A stretch of 64,000 nt of DNA from Ignavibacteriota bacterium (GCA_016218045.1 JACRFB010000010.1:134101-198100), one strand, 5' to 3'. Positions 34,780 to 45,481 are shown, counted from the first letter of the stretch. Made by a program: numbers and translations. The notes: a model not told the origin generated them from the sequence alone.

Positions 34780-37749
34780 ATGTGTATCCCTTCTGACACA
34801 ATTCATCGACCATGCTCTACACGGGAAAGCCGTTCGTGTTCGGTCAGCAGGCGCGATGGGATACTGACAGCGACGTGTGCCGCCATATTCTGGATGTGCG
34901 TATGTGCGGTGGCGGTGACCGCACAGCCCGAGTTGCGAGTTCTGCAGACACACGTCGTCTGGCCGCGAGTCGAGATTGCATTCGAAAAATATTGCGCCGG
35001 TGTGCTCGACACATCCATGACGAAGGGGCCTGTCACCGCGCACGAATTCGGGCTCGCCGTCGATTCGTTGCATGTTTCCGCTCCGGGTGATTCCTGCCCG
35101 AACGGGATCGCGGTGGCGCTGGTGCTCGATGGGAATCGTATGCAGGGAGCAGCCCGCTTCGAGAACGTTCGCGAAGGGAGTATGCGGTTTCTCGAAGGAC
35201 TCGACGGTATCTGCGATCGTGCCTCGGTGAACCAGTATGATCAAAGCACACGCAGGAATATGTCTGCGATCACCTCGGTTGATTCGCTTCGCGGCGTGCT
35301 GTCTTCGCTGAATCTCGGAGGTGGATCCGGTGCCCGCATGGACGCGTTGTACACGGCCATCATGGATTTGTCGCAATATTCAGAAGCGCGCGCTCGCGCA
35401 ATCCTTGTAACCGCGTCTTCGACGGATGTCGGAAGCACACACAAACAGCAGGAAATCATAACACTCGCGCGGCAGCACCGTGTGCGTATTTTTGCGATCG
35501 GATCCGGGGGCGGAGCGCCTGTGACAGAATTGAGCGCCCTCTCCACACAGAGCGGCGGACAGCTCTACGCCGCCTACGACAGGGACCAATTTCTCAGTGT
35601 TTTCGCGAATGCTTTCACAGCGTTGCGTCGGTATGCTGCGTGCACCGTCCTCACATACTCGGGCATTTGCGCCGATGGCCTCGTACGGGAGGTTGTATTA
35701 CGCGCCGACAGCATGTGCGGCGGAACTGCGATCGAGCATGCCTGGTATAGCCCGTCTCTCGATGGGAACGATCTACAGACCGCCGAACTGAGGCTTTCGG
35801 AGGCAGCACCTTCAGCGGGCGGGCGCAGTGTGTTACGTGTTTCTCTCCCATCGTTGTCCAAACGCACAGTACTGCATCCCGCCGAGTTCCGCGTCGAGTT
35901 CGACACGAGTCTGGCACGACTCGACAGCATCAGCATTCCTCCGGATTCGCCGCTGGCATCGGTCGCGCTGTGGCATCGGCCGAATGATCAAGGGAGCATC
36001 GTCAGTATCATCGGGAGCACGTATCTGTCGGCCTTTTCGACTCCGTCAACGTTCGTCGACATCCATTTCACCAGCGCATCCTGTGTCGATTCGAGCCGAT
36101 CTCTTCAGGTGAAAATCTCCCGCTGGGTTTTCGAGCGGGGGTGTCTGCAGATTCGGGATGCAGCCGCGGATATACAATTGACGCGACCTGATCCGGTTCC
36201 CGTCTCGGATATGCGGGATTCGATCACGCTGGCATGGGATGCCGCCGGAGGCACGTACTCGCCCAATCCGTGCATCCTCCGCTACAGGATGAAGAACATC
36301 GGTGCTGTTCCCGCCCGCCTCGCATCCTTCCGCTTCGAATACGACAGCACTTCGTTTTTACACGCGGATAGTGATTCGGTCTGGAATGATAGCCGGGTGA
36401 TCAGTGCGGGCGGATCCGTCTACATCGAACGAAGGTTCCATGCGCGGGCATCCGCACCGTCCGGCACCTACGGTATCCGGCTGGTGCTGGTTTTCGAGCA
36501 CGATGACACGGTGTACTGCGATGCTGTGGTGCGGCTCATGCAACAAGGTCCTCTTGTGGAAGTTCATGGCACGTCGGTACGCGGGGGCCGTGTCGAACTC
36601 CGTTATCGCGCCTACTGCGACGGGATGCAGCAGACAGCCGAGGGAGCAGCGCACGTGTCCGTCAACGGCAGGCAGGCCGTGGTATCGTCAATTACATGCC
36701 AGGGTGAATCCACGGATTGTATACTTTTGTACGAGGATCCCTGTCCGGACGGCGGCACCGATACTGTCGATTTGCGTATCGATTCACTATGCGCGTCCTC
36801 CGCGAAAGTCGTGTTCGTAACCACCGGCGCAGACGTACCCTGGCGGATACAGGTGGATGGCGACCGTCACATCTGTCCGGGTGAAACGGCACAGCTCGAC
36901 ATGGGAGACGAGCCCATTGAGTACATCTGGGATACAGGCGAGCGGACACGTCGGCTGACCGTTCACACGGAAGGGTCGTACGGAGGATGGGTACGTTTCG
37001 CCGATGGCTGTCGCCTGAGAACCGAGCCGGTGCGGATAACCGCCTCGCAGAGACCGCGACTCACTCCTGGCGGAGTTATCGTACTATGCCCGAACGGCGT
37101 GGAGACCGTGGGAACCGGGGCACAAAACGCGAGCTATGTCTGGTCCACAGGCGAGACGTCGCAGGTCATCGATGTACAGAACAGCGGCATGTATCACGTG
37201 CGTGTCATCGACTCACACGGCTGCGAGATGGAGTCCGACACGCTGCGTGTCATCGCGAACGAGCCCATCGTACCACGCATTCATCCGGATGGCCCGATCC
37301 ACCTGCAACCGGGCGCAAGTCAGACACTCGTCGTCGATCCGGGTTATGCAGTATATACGTGGAATACGGGCTCCCCCTCGGATCACATCACCGTGACAAA
37401 ACCGGGCATCTACTATGCCGATGTCACACCGTGGGGCGGCGGATGCAGCGCGCGCACGCAGTATGTGCAGGTCGACATGACAACAACTATCGAGAACACG
37501 GAATCGCCCGCCCACACGCTCGTGCTGTTCCCCGATCCTGTTGCGTCGAGCCTGACCCTGCGGCTCCCCGGCAGTACAGGGACAACGTCCGCGTATCACA
37601 TCATTGATGCGCTCGGGCGCGAGGTAAAAGCCGGAGTTGTATACAAAACAGCCAGCATCGACGTGCGCTCGTGGCCGCGTGGCGTGTACACGGCGGTAGT
37701 GCGCAGTGGACGTACGATTCTGACACGGCAATTCATTGTCGTGTATTAG
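34780..37749 (+). CDS. VWA-like giant surface protein with T9SS sorting domain; degenerate MIDAS
   Basis: This protein of about 989 residues has a late signal-peptide-like helix (residues 33-48, ending VAVTAQ), so the true start may be internal. A von Willebrand A-like domain spans about residues 110-270 (IAVALVLDGNRMQ, then ARAILVTASSTD and VRIFAIGSGG). The metal site DxSxS reads DGNRM, so normal Mg binding is unlikely. Beta-rich segments follow, including Cys-containing Ig-like units with the pattern CPG/CPN...Y.W.TGE (near 36870, 37080 and 37300), then a type A sorting domain (VLFPDPVASSLTLRL, YHIIDALGREV, PRGVYTAVV). It is paralogous to the next gene, 44 bases downstream. Probably a T9SS-exported adhesin or surface-layer protein; the ligand is unknown. 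Confidence 0.78.
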   Translation: MCIPSDTIHRPCSTRESRSCSVSRRDGILTATCAAIFWMCVCAVAVTAQPELRVLQTHVVWPRVEIAFEKYCAGVLDTSMTKGPVTAHEFGLAVDSLHVSAPGDSCPNGIAVALVLDGNRMQGAARFENVREGSMRFLEGLDGICDRASVNQYDQSTRRNMSAITSVDSLRGVLSSLNLGGGSGARMDALYTAIMDLSQYSEARARAILVTASSTDVGSTHKQQEIITLARQHRVRIFAIGSGGGAPVTELSALSTQSGGQLYAAYDRDQFLSVFANAFTALRRYAACTVLTYSGICADGLVREVVLRADSMCGGTAIEHAWYSPSLDGNDLQTAELRLSEAAPSAGGRSVLRVSLPSLSKRTVLHPAEFRVEFDTSLARLDSISIPPDSPLASVALWHRPNDQGSIVSIIGSTYLSAFSTPSTFVDIHFTSASCVDSSRSLQVKISRWVFERGCLQIRDAAADIQLTRPDPVPVSDMRDSITLAWDAAGGTYSPNPCILRYRMKNIGAVPARLASFRFEYDSTSFLHADSDSVWNDSRVISAGGSVYIERRFHARASAPSGTYGIRLVLVFEHDDTVYCDAVVRLMQQGPLVEVHGTSVRGGRVELRYRAYCDGMQQTAEGAAHVSVNGRQAVVSSITCQGESTDCILLYEDPCPDGGTDTVDLRIDSLCASSAKVVFVTTGADVPWRIQVDGDRHICPGETAQLDMGDEPIEYIWDTGERTRRLTVHTEGSYGGWVRFADGCRLRTEPVRITASQRPRLTPGGVIVLCPNGVETVGTGAQNASYVWSTGETSQVIDVQNSGMYHVRVIDSHGCEMESDTLRVIANEPIVPRIHPDGPIHLQPGASQTLVVDPGYAVYTWNTGSPSDHITVTKPGIYYADVTPWGGGCSARTQYVQVDMTTTIENTESPAHTLVLFPDPVASSLTLRLPGSTGTTSAYHIIDALGREVKAGVVYKTASIDVRSWPRGVYTAVVRSGRTILTRQFIVVY

Positions 37750-37793
37750 GCCCGGAACTCATTCGAGGTCGGAAACATGCAGAAGGAGCACCT

Positions 37794-40700
37794 ATGAAGC
37801 CGTCAAAGATTCGTGGAAACAGCAATACGGCTGTATGTATCATCGCTGTATGCATATCATGGTGTGCGCTTGTTTCCACCGCCTCGGCACAACCCGTGCT
37901 CAACTTCAAACGTGTGGTGAACAACTGGCCCACGATCGAGTTGTACTTCACCGTGGCGTGCAACGGCCATCCGACCTATATCTACAACAAAGAGAAGTTT
38001 CGCGTGCGGGAAAACGGGGTTGACATCCCGGACTTCGAGCTTTGGTGTCCGGATTCGGTTATACGCTGTGCTCTTTCGCTGTCCCTGGTGTTCGATGCCA
38101 GTGCATCGATGGCGGGAGCGCCACGGACGGCTGCGATACGAGCTGGCAGAGACATGGTCAATCTCATGGATGGCGTGAATGACGAAGCGACGGTGATCTG
38201 GGGCCGCACGGATCCGCACGTCGCCCAGCCGATGACGGTGTTTCACGATGTGCTCTATCAGGCAATTGATCAGGTGCCGGCAACCGCTTCGTCGTCGATC
38301 TGGGATGCTGTGTACGAGGGACTCACCGTGTTAATCAGAGACGGAGTTAATCCTTGCCGCGGGCTTCTCGTGTTCACTGACGGCGTCGACAATAGCAGTA
38401 TTCATACACAGGACGATGTCATCGCTCTGGCGAATCGCAACCGCATCCGCATCTTCACCCTGGGTTTCGGACGAAGCATCGATGCTTCCGCACTGCAGCG
38501 AGTCGCAGATCTCACCGGAGCGAGATACTACGATAGGCCTAACGCGGCGCAGATGTCCGCGATCTATCAGGAACTGTCTGCAATCATCCTCCAAGGACTC
38601 CCGGAGTGCATCATCACCTATGAGGCGTCCTGCACGGATGGATCGTTCCGGTCGGTGGATCTTTCACTCCTGGATTTCTGCAGCGGAAGTGACAGCAGGA
38701 CGAAGTCATACAGGGCGCCACGAATGAAGGACCAACTGGAACTTGCGACAACACCAGCGCGTCTCAACAGGTCCGGTCAGGTGCTGCTCCGCCGCCGCTG
38801 GGCCGGATACTTCGCGAACGAGTCGACAGACAGTGTCCATTTCCGCTGTCTCTATGATACCGGTCAGGTTACTGTCGATTCCGTCATGCTTCCTTCGTAC
38901 AGTCCCTTTTCGGGCATGCAACTGCATTGGTCGCGCGACGAATCCGGTGTCACGGGGAGTTTGCGTGGACACGGGACCTTTCCTCAGAAACCGGGGCAGC
39001 CTCTTATTGCACTCGCATATTCACCACACATCGCTCTCAGCGACACGACACGCATCCCGCTCACATGCATTTTTGCCTCGATGGCACCGTGCGCGATGCG
39101 AGACACACTCACGACGACGCTCGAACTTCTTCCACCTTCACCACATCTCACGGCCACACTATCATTTCCGGATTCGCTGGCATGGAATCCCTCGCTGCGA
39201 ATGTACACGCCCGAACCGTTCTCCATTTCATTGCGTGTTACGAACATCGGCGAATTGCCCGCCACACCGATCCGGCAGTGGGTGGCCTGCAACGACAAGG
39301 TGGTGGGACTCATCGGTTCGGGTCCGTCGGCCGATACCACGTCCATCGAACCGGGCGCGACGCGCACATACACATGGCAGTTCCGGACCACACACATCCG
39401 CGGTGTGGACACCACGGGCATCTGTGCCGGGGTGCGTTCGTCGAATACCGCCGTGGTTGAAGCGTGTGGCACGCTGAAACTCACACGCCTCGGCCTGTCC
39501 GCCGCGATTGGTCCCGTCGTTTCGCAGAACGGCCGCACCATGGTTGGTCTTCGTGCCGTGTGCAACGGCGATGCGCTCCGTTCGCTCGCTGGCGTTGGCG
39601 TGTCCCTCGCGATCGACGGCCGGCAGATCTCCATCGACTCCATCACCTCACCGAGAACATCCGGAGACCCTGCGCTGTTTTTCGTACATGCCGCCGAACC
39701 GTGCCCTGATGGAGGGAAGCACACATATTCGCTCACCGTTCACGGAGCATGTGATACAACAATAACGGTGCACACGCAGGCGTCGTCGTCGGCCGTCCCC
39801 ATACCGGTCGACGTAGCGGGACCACGAAGGCTCTGTCCGGGCGACAGCGCCGTGCTCGATGTGGGACCCGGATACGCAACCTATTCGTGGTCAACAGGTG
39901 ATACGACACAGCGCATTGTTGTCCGACAGGGCGGGAAGTACATCGTACGTGTACGTGTATACGCCGGATGTGAGCGGTATGGGACGGTCACAATCACCGA
40001 TGTGAAAAAACCCGTTATCTGGCCGCAAGACACGCTGTTACTGTGCGCGGGTCATCGGACAATTCTCTATTCAGGCATTGAAGAGGGTGATATCCTCTGG
40101 TCCACCGGCGAGCGAACACGAGAGATCTCTGTGGCGGCTTCCGGGAAATATGCAGTCACCGCTGTCGAGCCCGGTGGGTGTACATACACATCCGATACCG
40201 TGTTTGTTCTCGTTGTCCCCTCGCTGCAACCCGTCCTGTCCGCGCGCGGACCGGTGGCATTCTGCCGCGGCGGTTCCGTCGTTCTTGAAACCCAGACGGG
40301 ATTTGCAGGATACCGTTGGAACAAGGGCGGAAGCAACGATAACCAACTCTGGGTTACGGAATCCGGCGAATACTTCGTCACCGTGTACGATGCGTCAGAC
40401 TCCTGCAGCGGCACGTCCAACAGCATCACCGTGACGGTGTACGATGCACCGCCGACACCGGTTATCACCCGCAGCGGCGATGTACTGCACACCGCGGCAG
40501 GGTACCGGCTGCAGTGGTACTATGGCAATACCGCGATTGCGGGCGCCGTCGACACAGTATACACGGCAGTACGTACAGGATCGTACAAGGTGCGTATCAC
40601 CGATGCACGCGGGTGCAGCACCGAATCCGAAAATTTCTATGTCGGCACGCTGGCGGCGGGCACCGTAGTCGCAGCACCCTCAGCATCTGTATCCATCCAC

Positions 40701-40928
40701 CCCAACCCCGCTTGCGACAGATTGTATCTAACTGTACGCGACGTGCGCGGACGTGTCACATTCCACCTGTACGATGCGCTCGGTCGTCTGGCGGCGACAC
40801 ACGAGCTCGATGTATTGGATGCACCCGCCTCCGCTACGCTGGACGTCCATGCACTCCCGAGGGGGTACTACCTCCTGCGTGTCATGCATACAAACGGGTT
40901 GGAATGGCGCTCCGTTGCGATATTTTGA
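37794..40928 (+). CDS. VWA-domain giant surface protein with T9SS sorting domain
   Basis: This 1044-residue paralogue of the preceding gene has a signal peptide (ending STASAQ, residue 33) and a VWA domain (about residues 92-275) with an intact MIDAS: Asp101, Ser103 and Ser105 in VFDASASM, plus LLVFTDGVDNSS. At least three Ig/PKD-like repeats follow near residues 675-900, each with a Cys-Pro/Ala-Gly opening and a Y-x-W-S-T-G-E-like core. The last 80 residues are a type A sorting domain (VSIHPNPACDRLYLTV, FHLYDALGRLA, GYYLLRV). The ATG is placed by AAGGAG six bases upstream. It converges with uvrB, 27 bases away. Likely a T9SS-secreted adhesive surface protein. Confidence 0.85.
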   Translation: MKPSKIRGNSNTAVCIIAVCISWCALVSTASAQPVLNFKRVVNNWPTIELYFTVACNGHPTYIYNKEKFRVRENGVDIPDFELWCPDSVIRCALSLSLVFDASASMAGAPRTAAIRAGRDMVNLMDGVNDEATVIWGRTDPHVAQPMTVFHDVLYQAIDQVPATASSSIWDAVYEGLTVLIRDGVNPCRGLLVFTDGVDNSSIHTQDDVIALANRNRIRIFTLGFGRSIDASALQRVADLTGARYYDRPNAAQMSAIYQELSAIILQGLPECIITYEASCTDGSFRSVDLSLLDFCSGSDSRTKSYRAPRMKDQLELATTPARLNRSGQVLLRRRWAGYFANESTDSVHFRCLYDTGQVTVDSVMLPSYSPFSGMQLHWSRDESGVTGSLRGHGTFPQKPGQPLIALAYSPHIALSDTTRIPLTCIFASMAPCAMRDTLTTTLELLPPSPHLTATLSFPDSLAWNPSLRMYTPEPFSISLRVTNIGELPATPIRQWVACNDKVVGLIGSGPSADTTSIEPGATRTYTWQFRTTHIRGVDTTGICAGVRSSNTAVVEACGTLKLTRLGLSAAIGPVVSQNGRTMVGLRAVCNGDALRSLAGVGVSLAIDGRQISIDSITSPRTSGDPALFFVHAAEPCPDGGKHTYSLTVHGACDTTITVHTQASSSAVPIPVDVAGPRRLCPGDSAVLDVGPGYATYSWSTGDTTQRIVVRQGGKYIVRVRVYAGCERYGTVTITDVKKPVIWPQDTLLLCAGHRTILYSGIEEGDILWSTGERTREISVAASGKYAVTAVEPGGCTYTSDTVFVLVVPSLQPVLSARGPVAFCRGGSVVLETQTGFAGYRWNKGGSNDNQLWVTESGEYFVTVYDASDSCSGTSNSITVTVYDAPPTPVITRSGDVLHTAAGYRLQWYYGNTAIAGAVDTVYTAVRTGSYKVRITDARGCSTESENFYVGTLAAGTVVAAPSASVSIHPNPACDRLYLTVRDVRGRVTFHLYDALGRLAATHELDVLDAPASATLDVHALPRGYYLLRVMHTNGLEWRSVAIF

Positions 40929-40955
40929 TTTCTCAAGCTTGCGCTTCCACGCCCG

Positions 40956-42971
40956 TTACGCCGCTTCGAGACGCGTGATTTCGTCGCGGAGTTGCGCGGC
41001 GCGTTCGAATTCGAGGTCGCGCGCGGCCTGGCGCATCTCTGTCCGCAACTGCTCGATCAGTTCGGCCTTTTGGTCCTGTGTCATGTATTTCAGGATCGGT
41101 TCAGCGACAAGACGCGGCTTTTCGCGGGCGGCGCGCTTTTCATCCTGCCGCACTTTCACATCGGCGATGGCTGTGGCGTGGAGGATGTCGTCCATCGACT
41201 TGCGGATGGTCTGCGGATTGATGTTATGCTCGGTGTTGTACTCCGATTGCACGGTGCGGCGTCGAGTTGTTTCGTCGAGCACACGCTGCATGGAATCTGT
41301 GATACGTTCGGCGTAGAGGATCACGAGCCCGTCCACATTGCGCGCTGTACGGCCGGCGATCTGCATGAGGGCAGACTCGCTTCGAAGGAAGCCCTCCTTG
41401 TCGGCGTCGAGGATCGCGACGAGTGACACCTCCGGAAGATCGAGGCCTTCGCGCAGCAGATTGACGCCGACCAGCACATCAAAATTTCCGAGACGCAGAT
41501 CGCGAAGAATCTCCATGCGCTCGAGGGATTCGATGTCGGAGTGCATGTACCGCACGCGGATGCCGATGTTTTCGAGATACTCGGTCAGATCCTCCGACAT
41601 GCGTTTTGTCAGAGTCGTGACAAGCACACGGTCGCCGCCAGCGGTGCGCTCGCGGATCTCGGCGATCAGATCGTCGATCTGATTTTTGATCGGTCGCACG
41701 GAGACGGGGGGATCGAGCAGGCCGGTGGGACGGATGATCTGTTCCACCACCACGCCGCTGCTTTTCTCCAGCTCGTATTTGGCCGGCGTCGCGCTGACGA
41801 AAATGCACTGGCGCGTCATGGCTTCGAATTCCTCGAACTTCAGAGGCCTATTGTCGAGGGCGGACGGCAGACGGAAGCCGTGTTCGACAAGTGTCTCCTT
41901 CCTCATGCGATCGCCGTTGTACATAGCCCGCACCTGCGGCAGGGTCTGATGTGATTCGTCAATGACAAGCAGGAAATCGTCGGGGAAGTAATTGATCAGG
42001 CACTCGGGCGTGTCGCCCTTCTGCCTGCCCGCCAGTTGCCGCGAATAGTTTTCAATGCCCGAGCAGTACCCGATCTCCTTCATCATTTCGATGTCGTAAC
42101 GCGTGCGCTGTTCGAGGCGCTGGGCTTCGAGCAGTTTGCCGCAGCCGCGGAAATACGAGAGCCGCGCCTCCAATTCCTCCTCGATGAGCACGATGGCGCG
42201 CTCGAGTTGATCGGGCGAGGTGAGAAAATGTTTCGCGGGAAATATCACCGCGTCGTCCACCTTCTCCCGCACCTTGCCGGTCATCCGATCTACAAGCGCG
42301 ATACTTTCGATCTCGTCACCGAAGAACTCGATACGGATGGTCTCCTCGTCCTCGTAGGCCTGGATGATTTCCACGACATCACCGCGCACGCGGAAGGTGC
42401 CGCGCGTGAAGTCGAAATCGTTGCGGACGAAGTGCAGGTCGGTGAGCGTGCGGAGGAAACGGTTGCGGTCGAGCGTGTCACCACGATGAATGACCGTCAC
42501 CTGATTTGCATATTGCTCTTTCGAACCGATGCCGTAGATGCACGAGACGGAGGCGATGACGATCACGTCGCGGCGGCCGTCCACAAGAGCGCTGGTCGCC
42601 TTCAACCGCAGACGGTCGATCTCCTCGTTAATCGACATGTCCTTCTCGATGTAGGTGTCCGTGGTCGGGATATACGCTTCCGGCTGATAATAGTCGTAAT
42701 ACGAAATGAAAAACTCGACCGCGTTGTTCGGAAAAAAGCTCTTGAATTCGCCGTACAACTGCGCGGCGAGCGTCTTGTTGTGCGAAATAACCAGGGTCGG
42801 ACGGTTGATGGCCGCGACAACATTCGAGATGGTGAAGGTCTTGCCGCTGCCCGTGACGCCGAGGAGTGTCTGGTATGCATCGCCCCTCTGCACACCCTCG
42901 ATGAGCTGCCGTATGGCCTCGGGCTGATCACCCGTCGGTTTATAGTCGGAAACGAGTTCGAATTTTTTCAT
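40956..42971 (-). CDS. uvrB: Excinuclease ABC subunit B (UvrB)
   Basis: UvrB verifies DNA damage in nucleotide excision repair and, with UvrC, positions the incisions. The 671-residue protein shows the opening [11 protein letters not shown], Walker A GVTGSGKT (about residue 40), the beta-hairpin region [12 protein letters not shown], the DESH box ([14 protein letters not shown]), helicase motif RTARN near the end of the core, and a C-terminal UVR domain ([10 protein letters not shown]) that binds UvrC. Length is normal. I chose the ATG at 42971 (MKKFELVS); an upstream TTG at 42983 is less likely. Confidence 0.97.
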   Translation of the reverse strand: MKKFELVSDYKPTGDQPEAIRQLIEGVQRGDAYQTLLGVTGSGKTFTISNVVAAINRPTLVISHNKTLAAQLYGEFKSFFPNNAVEFFISYYDYYQPEAYIPTTDTYIEKDMSINEEIDRLRLKATSALVDGRRDVIVIASVSCIYGIGSKEQYANQVTVIHRGDTLDRNRFLRTLTDLHFVRNDFDFTRGTFRVRGDVVEIIQAYEDEETIRIEFFGDEIESIALVDRMTGKVREKVDDAVIFPAKHFLTSPDQLERAIVLIEEELEARLSYFRGCGKLLEAQRLEQRTRYDIEMMKEIGYCSGIENYSRQLAGRQKGDTPECLINYFPDDFLLVIDESHQTLPQVRAMYNGDRMRKETLVEHGFRLPSALDNRPLKFEEFEAMTRQCIFVSATPAKYELEKSSGVVVEQIIRPTGLLDPPVSVRPIKNQIDDLIAEIRERTAGGDRVLVTTLTKRMSEDLTEYLENIGIRVRYMHSDIESLERMEILRDLRLGNFDVLVGVNLLREGLDLPEVSLVAILDADKEGFLRSESALMQIAGRTARNVDGLVILYAERITDSMQRVLDETTRRRTVQSEYNTEHNINPQTIRKSMDDILHATAIADVKVRQDEKRAAREKPRLVAEPILKYMTQDQKAELIEQLRTEMRQAARDLEFERAAQLRDEITRLEAA

Positions 42972-43034
42972 GCGAAGTTCCAAGAGTAATCACGTAGATT
43001 ACGGAAATGAACGACGAACTCCCAACCATCACAA

Positions 43035-43064
43035 TTGTTCGGCACGCGGAAACGCGATACATTG
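43035..43064 (+). promoter_or_regulatory. Promoter of the RmlD-like gene, possibly leaderless
   Basis: TTG at 43035-43037, then exactly 20 bases, then TACATTG (43058-43064). The start codon lies six bases further on, so transcription would begin at or next to the ATG, and no Shine-Dalgarno site is present. Confidence 0.5.
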
Positions 43065-43070
43065 AGTGAC

Positions 43071-43979
43071 ATGGGTTTTCAACGTGTTCTCGTCACCGGT
43101 GCAACCGGCTTCCTCGGATGGAATTGCGCGCGCGCATTCTCCGCCCGCGGCCTCGTCGTGAGTGCCACGTATAACGCCGCTCCGCCGCCGGAGGCGCCAT
43201 GGCGCTGGCTCCCGTTGGACTTGGCGACGTCACCTACGATTCGCTTTCAGGACTACGACGCGGTGATACACTGCGCGGCTATGTCCAGCGTGCACTCCTG
43301 CCACGCCCAGCCAGCGCTCGCTATGCGCGTGAACAGAGACGGCACACGCGCGCTGGCCGAGGCCGCGGCGGCCAACGGCACCGCCTTTGTATATATTTCC
43401 ACGGACCTCGTATTCGACGGTCGCGACGGATGGTACACAGAAAACGACGTGCCACAGCCGCCGTCGGTCTATGCACAGAGCAAATACGAGGGTGAAGCGG
43501 CCGCGCTCGAATCGGGCGGACGCGTCATCGTGCTGCGCACAGCGCTGATGTACGGTCCGTCGCGAAACGGTCCGGGCGGCTTCCTGTCGTGGACGCTGCC
43601 CGCTTTACACGCGCGGGACGAACTGCGCCTGTACGCGAATCAATTCCGTACTCCGCTCTACGCACCTGATGTGCCGGCACTGCTTGTTCCCCTCCTCGAG
43701 CGCGTAGAGAACGCAGGCATCTATCACGCGGCGGGGCCCGACAGGCTCTCGCGCGAGGAAATGGGCCGTATCATTTCCGAAGAAGCGAATATTTCCGATC
43801 CGCGCATCACCTCCACCGTGTACGTTCGCGGTGTGGATGCGTATCCGATCGACGACACCAGTCTGCGAACGGAGAAGGTCCGTCTTGCGACAGGATTTCC
43901 ATTCACCGATTTTCGTACTGGCATCCGCGACACAATGCGTGACGCGCAGCCAGTGCACTCATCTCACCGTACCGCATGA
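43071..43979 (+). CDS. RmlD-like NAD(P)-dependent sugar reductase/epimerase
   Basis: This 302-residue extended short-chain dehydrogenase has the nucleotide-binding motif VTGATGFLGWNCA at residues 7-19, the catalytic YxxxK (YAQSK) and the preceding YISTDLVFDG, which together are typical of dTDP-4-dehydrorhamnose reductase (RmlD) relatives. RmlD makes dTDP-L-rhamnose, but the other rml genes are absent, so it may act on another nucleotide sugar. The ATG at 43071 gives the normal start; no Shine-Dalgarno site is visible. The stop overlaps the helicase start by 4 bases. Confidence 0.85.
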   Translation: MGFQRVLVTGATGFLGWNCARAFSARGLVVSATYNAAPPPEAPWRWLPLDLATSPTIRFQDYDAVIHCAAMSSVHSCHAQPALAMRVNRDGTRALAEAAAANGTAFVYISTDLVFDGRDGWYTENDVPQPPSVYAQSKYEGEAAALESGGRVIVLRTALMYGPSRNGPGGFLSWTLPALHARDELRLYANQFRTPLYAPDVPALLVPLLERVENAGIYHAAGPDRLSREEMGRIISEEANISDPRITSTVYVRGVDAYPIDDTSLRTEKVRLATGFPFTDFRTGIRDTMRDAQPVHSSHRTA

Positions 43980-45472
43980 ACGATTCCATCTCCATGACCG
44001 AAGACCAGCCCATTCCCGAATTCGACGATGCCGCCCAGGGCGACATGACGCCGCTGGCATCCGACTTCTCCTTCAACGACCTCCCCGAAACGCTGCGCTC
44101 GATCGTCGCATCCATTGGCTGGACCGATCCCACACCCGTGCAGAGCGCCGCGATTCCGACGCTCATGTCCGGACGTGACCTGATCGTCCAGGCCAAAACA
44201 GGAAGCGGCAAGACCGCGGCGTACCTCCTGCCGATGATACAGACCGTCGTGCCGGAGAACGAGTGGAGCCAGGCGCTTGTGCTTGTACCGACACGCGAAC
44301 TCGCGCGGCAGGTGTACGAGGTGCTGATGCAGCTCATCGAGGGACTGCCTCTTCGTGGCGCGCTCGTGTACGGCGGTGTCGGATACGGCGAGCAAAACGC
44401 CGCGCTGCGCGGTGGTGCGCACATAGTGGTGGGCACGCCCGGACGTATACTCGATCACATCTATCGCGGAACGTTTTCGGTGCAGCGCATCACGTGGCTG
44501 GTGCTCGACGAGGCCGACGAACTGCTCTCGATGGGCTTCCTTCCCGCATTACGCAAGCTGCGCGCGCAGTTGCCGAAGGACAGGCAGACCTGCCTCTGTT
44601 CCGCCACCATACCCTACCATGTCGAAGACCTCGCCCATTCCTTCCTTCACAATCCTGAACGCCTGATCCTCAGCCGGGGCCAGGAAGTGGTCTCGACGCT
44701 CGAGCACATGTACTACGTGGTGCCCGCGCTGCAAAAGGACAGGATGCTCCTCCGGCTCATCGAAATGGAGAACCCCGATTCCGCCATCGTGTTCTGCAAC
44801 ACAAAACGCGAAGTGGAATACTTGTCGCAGGTTCTCAAGAACAACGGATACGACGCGCGCCATCTCACCGGCGATGTGGCGCAAAACGCCCGCGAACGCA
44901 CAGTGCAGCAGTTGCGCGATGGCACGCTCCGTTTTATTGTCGCAACCGATGTTATCGCGCGCGGCATCGACATCAGCGACCTGAGTCACGTGTTCCTCTA
45001 CGATATTCCCGAGAACATCGCCGTGTACGTCCATCGCTCTGGACGCACAGCGCGCGCGGGAAAAACCGGCATAGCGATCACGCTGTGCGAGGATTTCGAA
45101 GAAGGCCGTCTCCTCGCGATTGCGCGGCAGTATCACTTCGATATAGCGAAACGTGAACTGCCAACCCCCGAAGATGTTGCCGCGCGCACAGGCGAGCGAC
45201 TGCTGGTTCTGCTTGAGACAGAGATGACAGGTCTCGCGCTGCAGGATCGCGAACGTCTCGAGCGCTACGGTCCACTCGTCGAGACACTGCGAGAGGATGA
45301 AGACGGCAAGAAGCTTCTGGCGATGCTACTCGATCGGGCGTACACCCGTGGTCTGCAGATGCCGGTGTTTACACCCGAACCGCCCCCACCTGTTGCGCAG
45401 CAGGGACCTTCCGCTTCCGGAAAGGGACCAAAGCGCCGGCGCGGTGGAGGAGGCGGTGGCGGCAGACGTTGA
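43976..45472 (+). CDS. DEAD-box ATP-dependent RNA helicase
   Basis: This 498-residue helicase carries the full motif set: a Q-motif region (SFNDLPETLR, then PTPVQSAAIP), I AKTGSGKT, Ia PTRELA, Ib TPGR, II DEAD, III SAT, V ARGIDI and VI HRSGRTARAG. The C-terminus is a short Gly/Arg-rich tail (RRRGGGGGGGRR), which can bind RNA non-specifically. Such proteins remodel RNA in ribosome assembly, decay or cold adaptation; the specific paralogue (CsdA-, RhlE- or CshA-like) cannot be assigned. The ATG overlaps the previous stop. It converges with clpX, leaving only 9 bases between stops. Confidence 0.95.
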   Translation: MNDSISMTEDQPIPEFDDAAQGDMTPLASDFSFNDLPETLRSIVASIGWTDPTPVQSAAIPTLMSGRDLIVQAKTGSGKTAAYLLPMIQTVVPENEWSQALVLVPTRELARQVYEVLMQLIEGLPLRGALVYGGVGYGEQNAALRGGAHIVVGTPGRILDHIYRGTFSVQRITWLVLDEADELLSMGFLPALRKLRAQLPKDRQTCLCSATIPYHVEDLAHSFLHNPERLILSRGQEVVSTLEHMYYVVPALQKDRMLLRLIEMENPDSAIVFCNTKREVEYLSQVLKNNGYDARHLTGDVAQNARERTVQQLRDGTLRFIVATDVIARGIDISDLSHVFLYDIPENIAVYVHRSGRTARAGKTGIAITLCEDFEEGRLLAIARQYHFDIAKRELPTPEDVAARTGERLLVLLETEMTGLALQDRERLERYGPLVETLREDEDGKKLLAMLLDRAYTRGLQMPVFTPEPPPPVAQQGPSASGKGPKRRRGGGGGGGRR

Positions 45473-45481
45473 GATCAGGCG

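Noticed and set aside
36592-37749. Possible frameshift in the first giant VWA protein, considered because of its poor MIDAS and unclear start
   Set aside because: The reading frame is intact from the signal-like helix to the sorting domain and matches its neighbour along the length, so the differences look like divergence.
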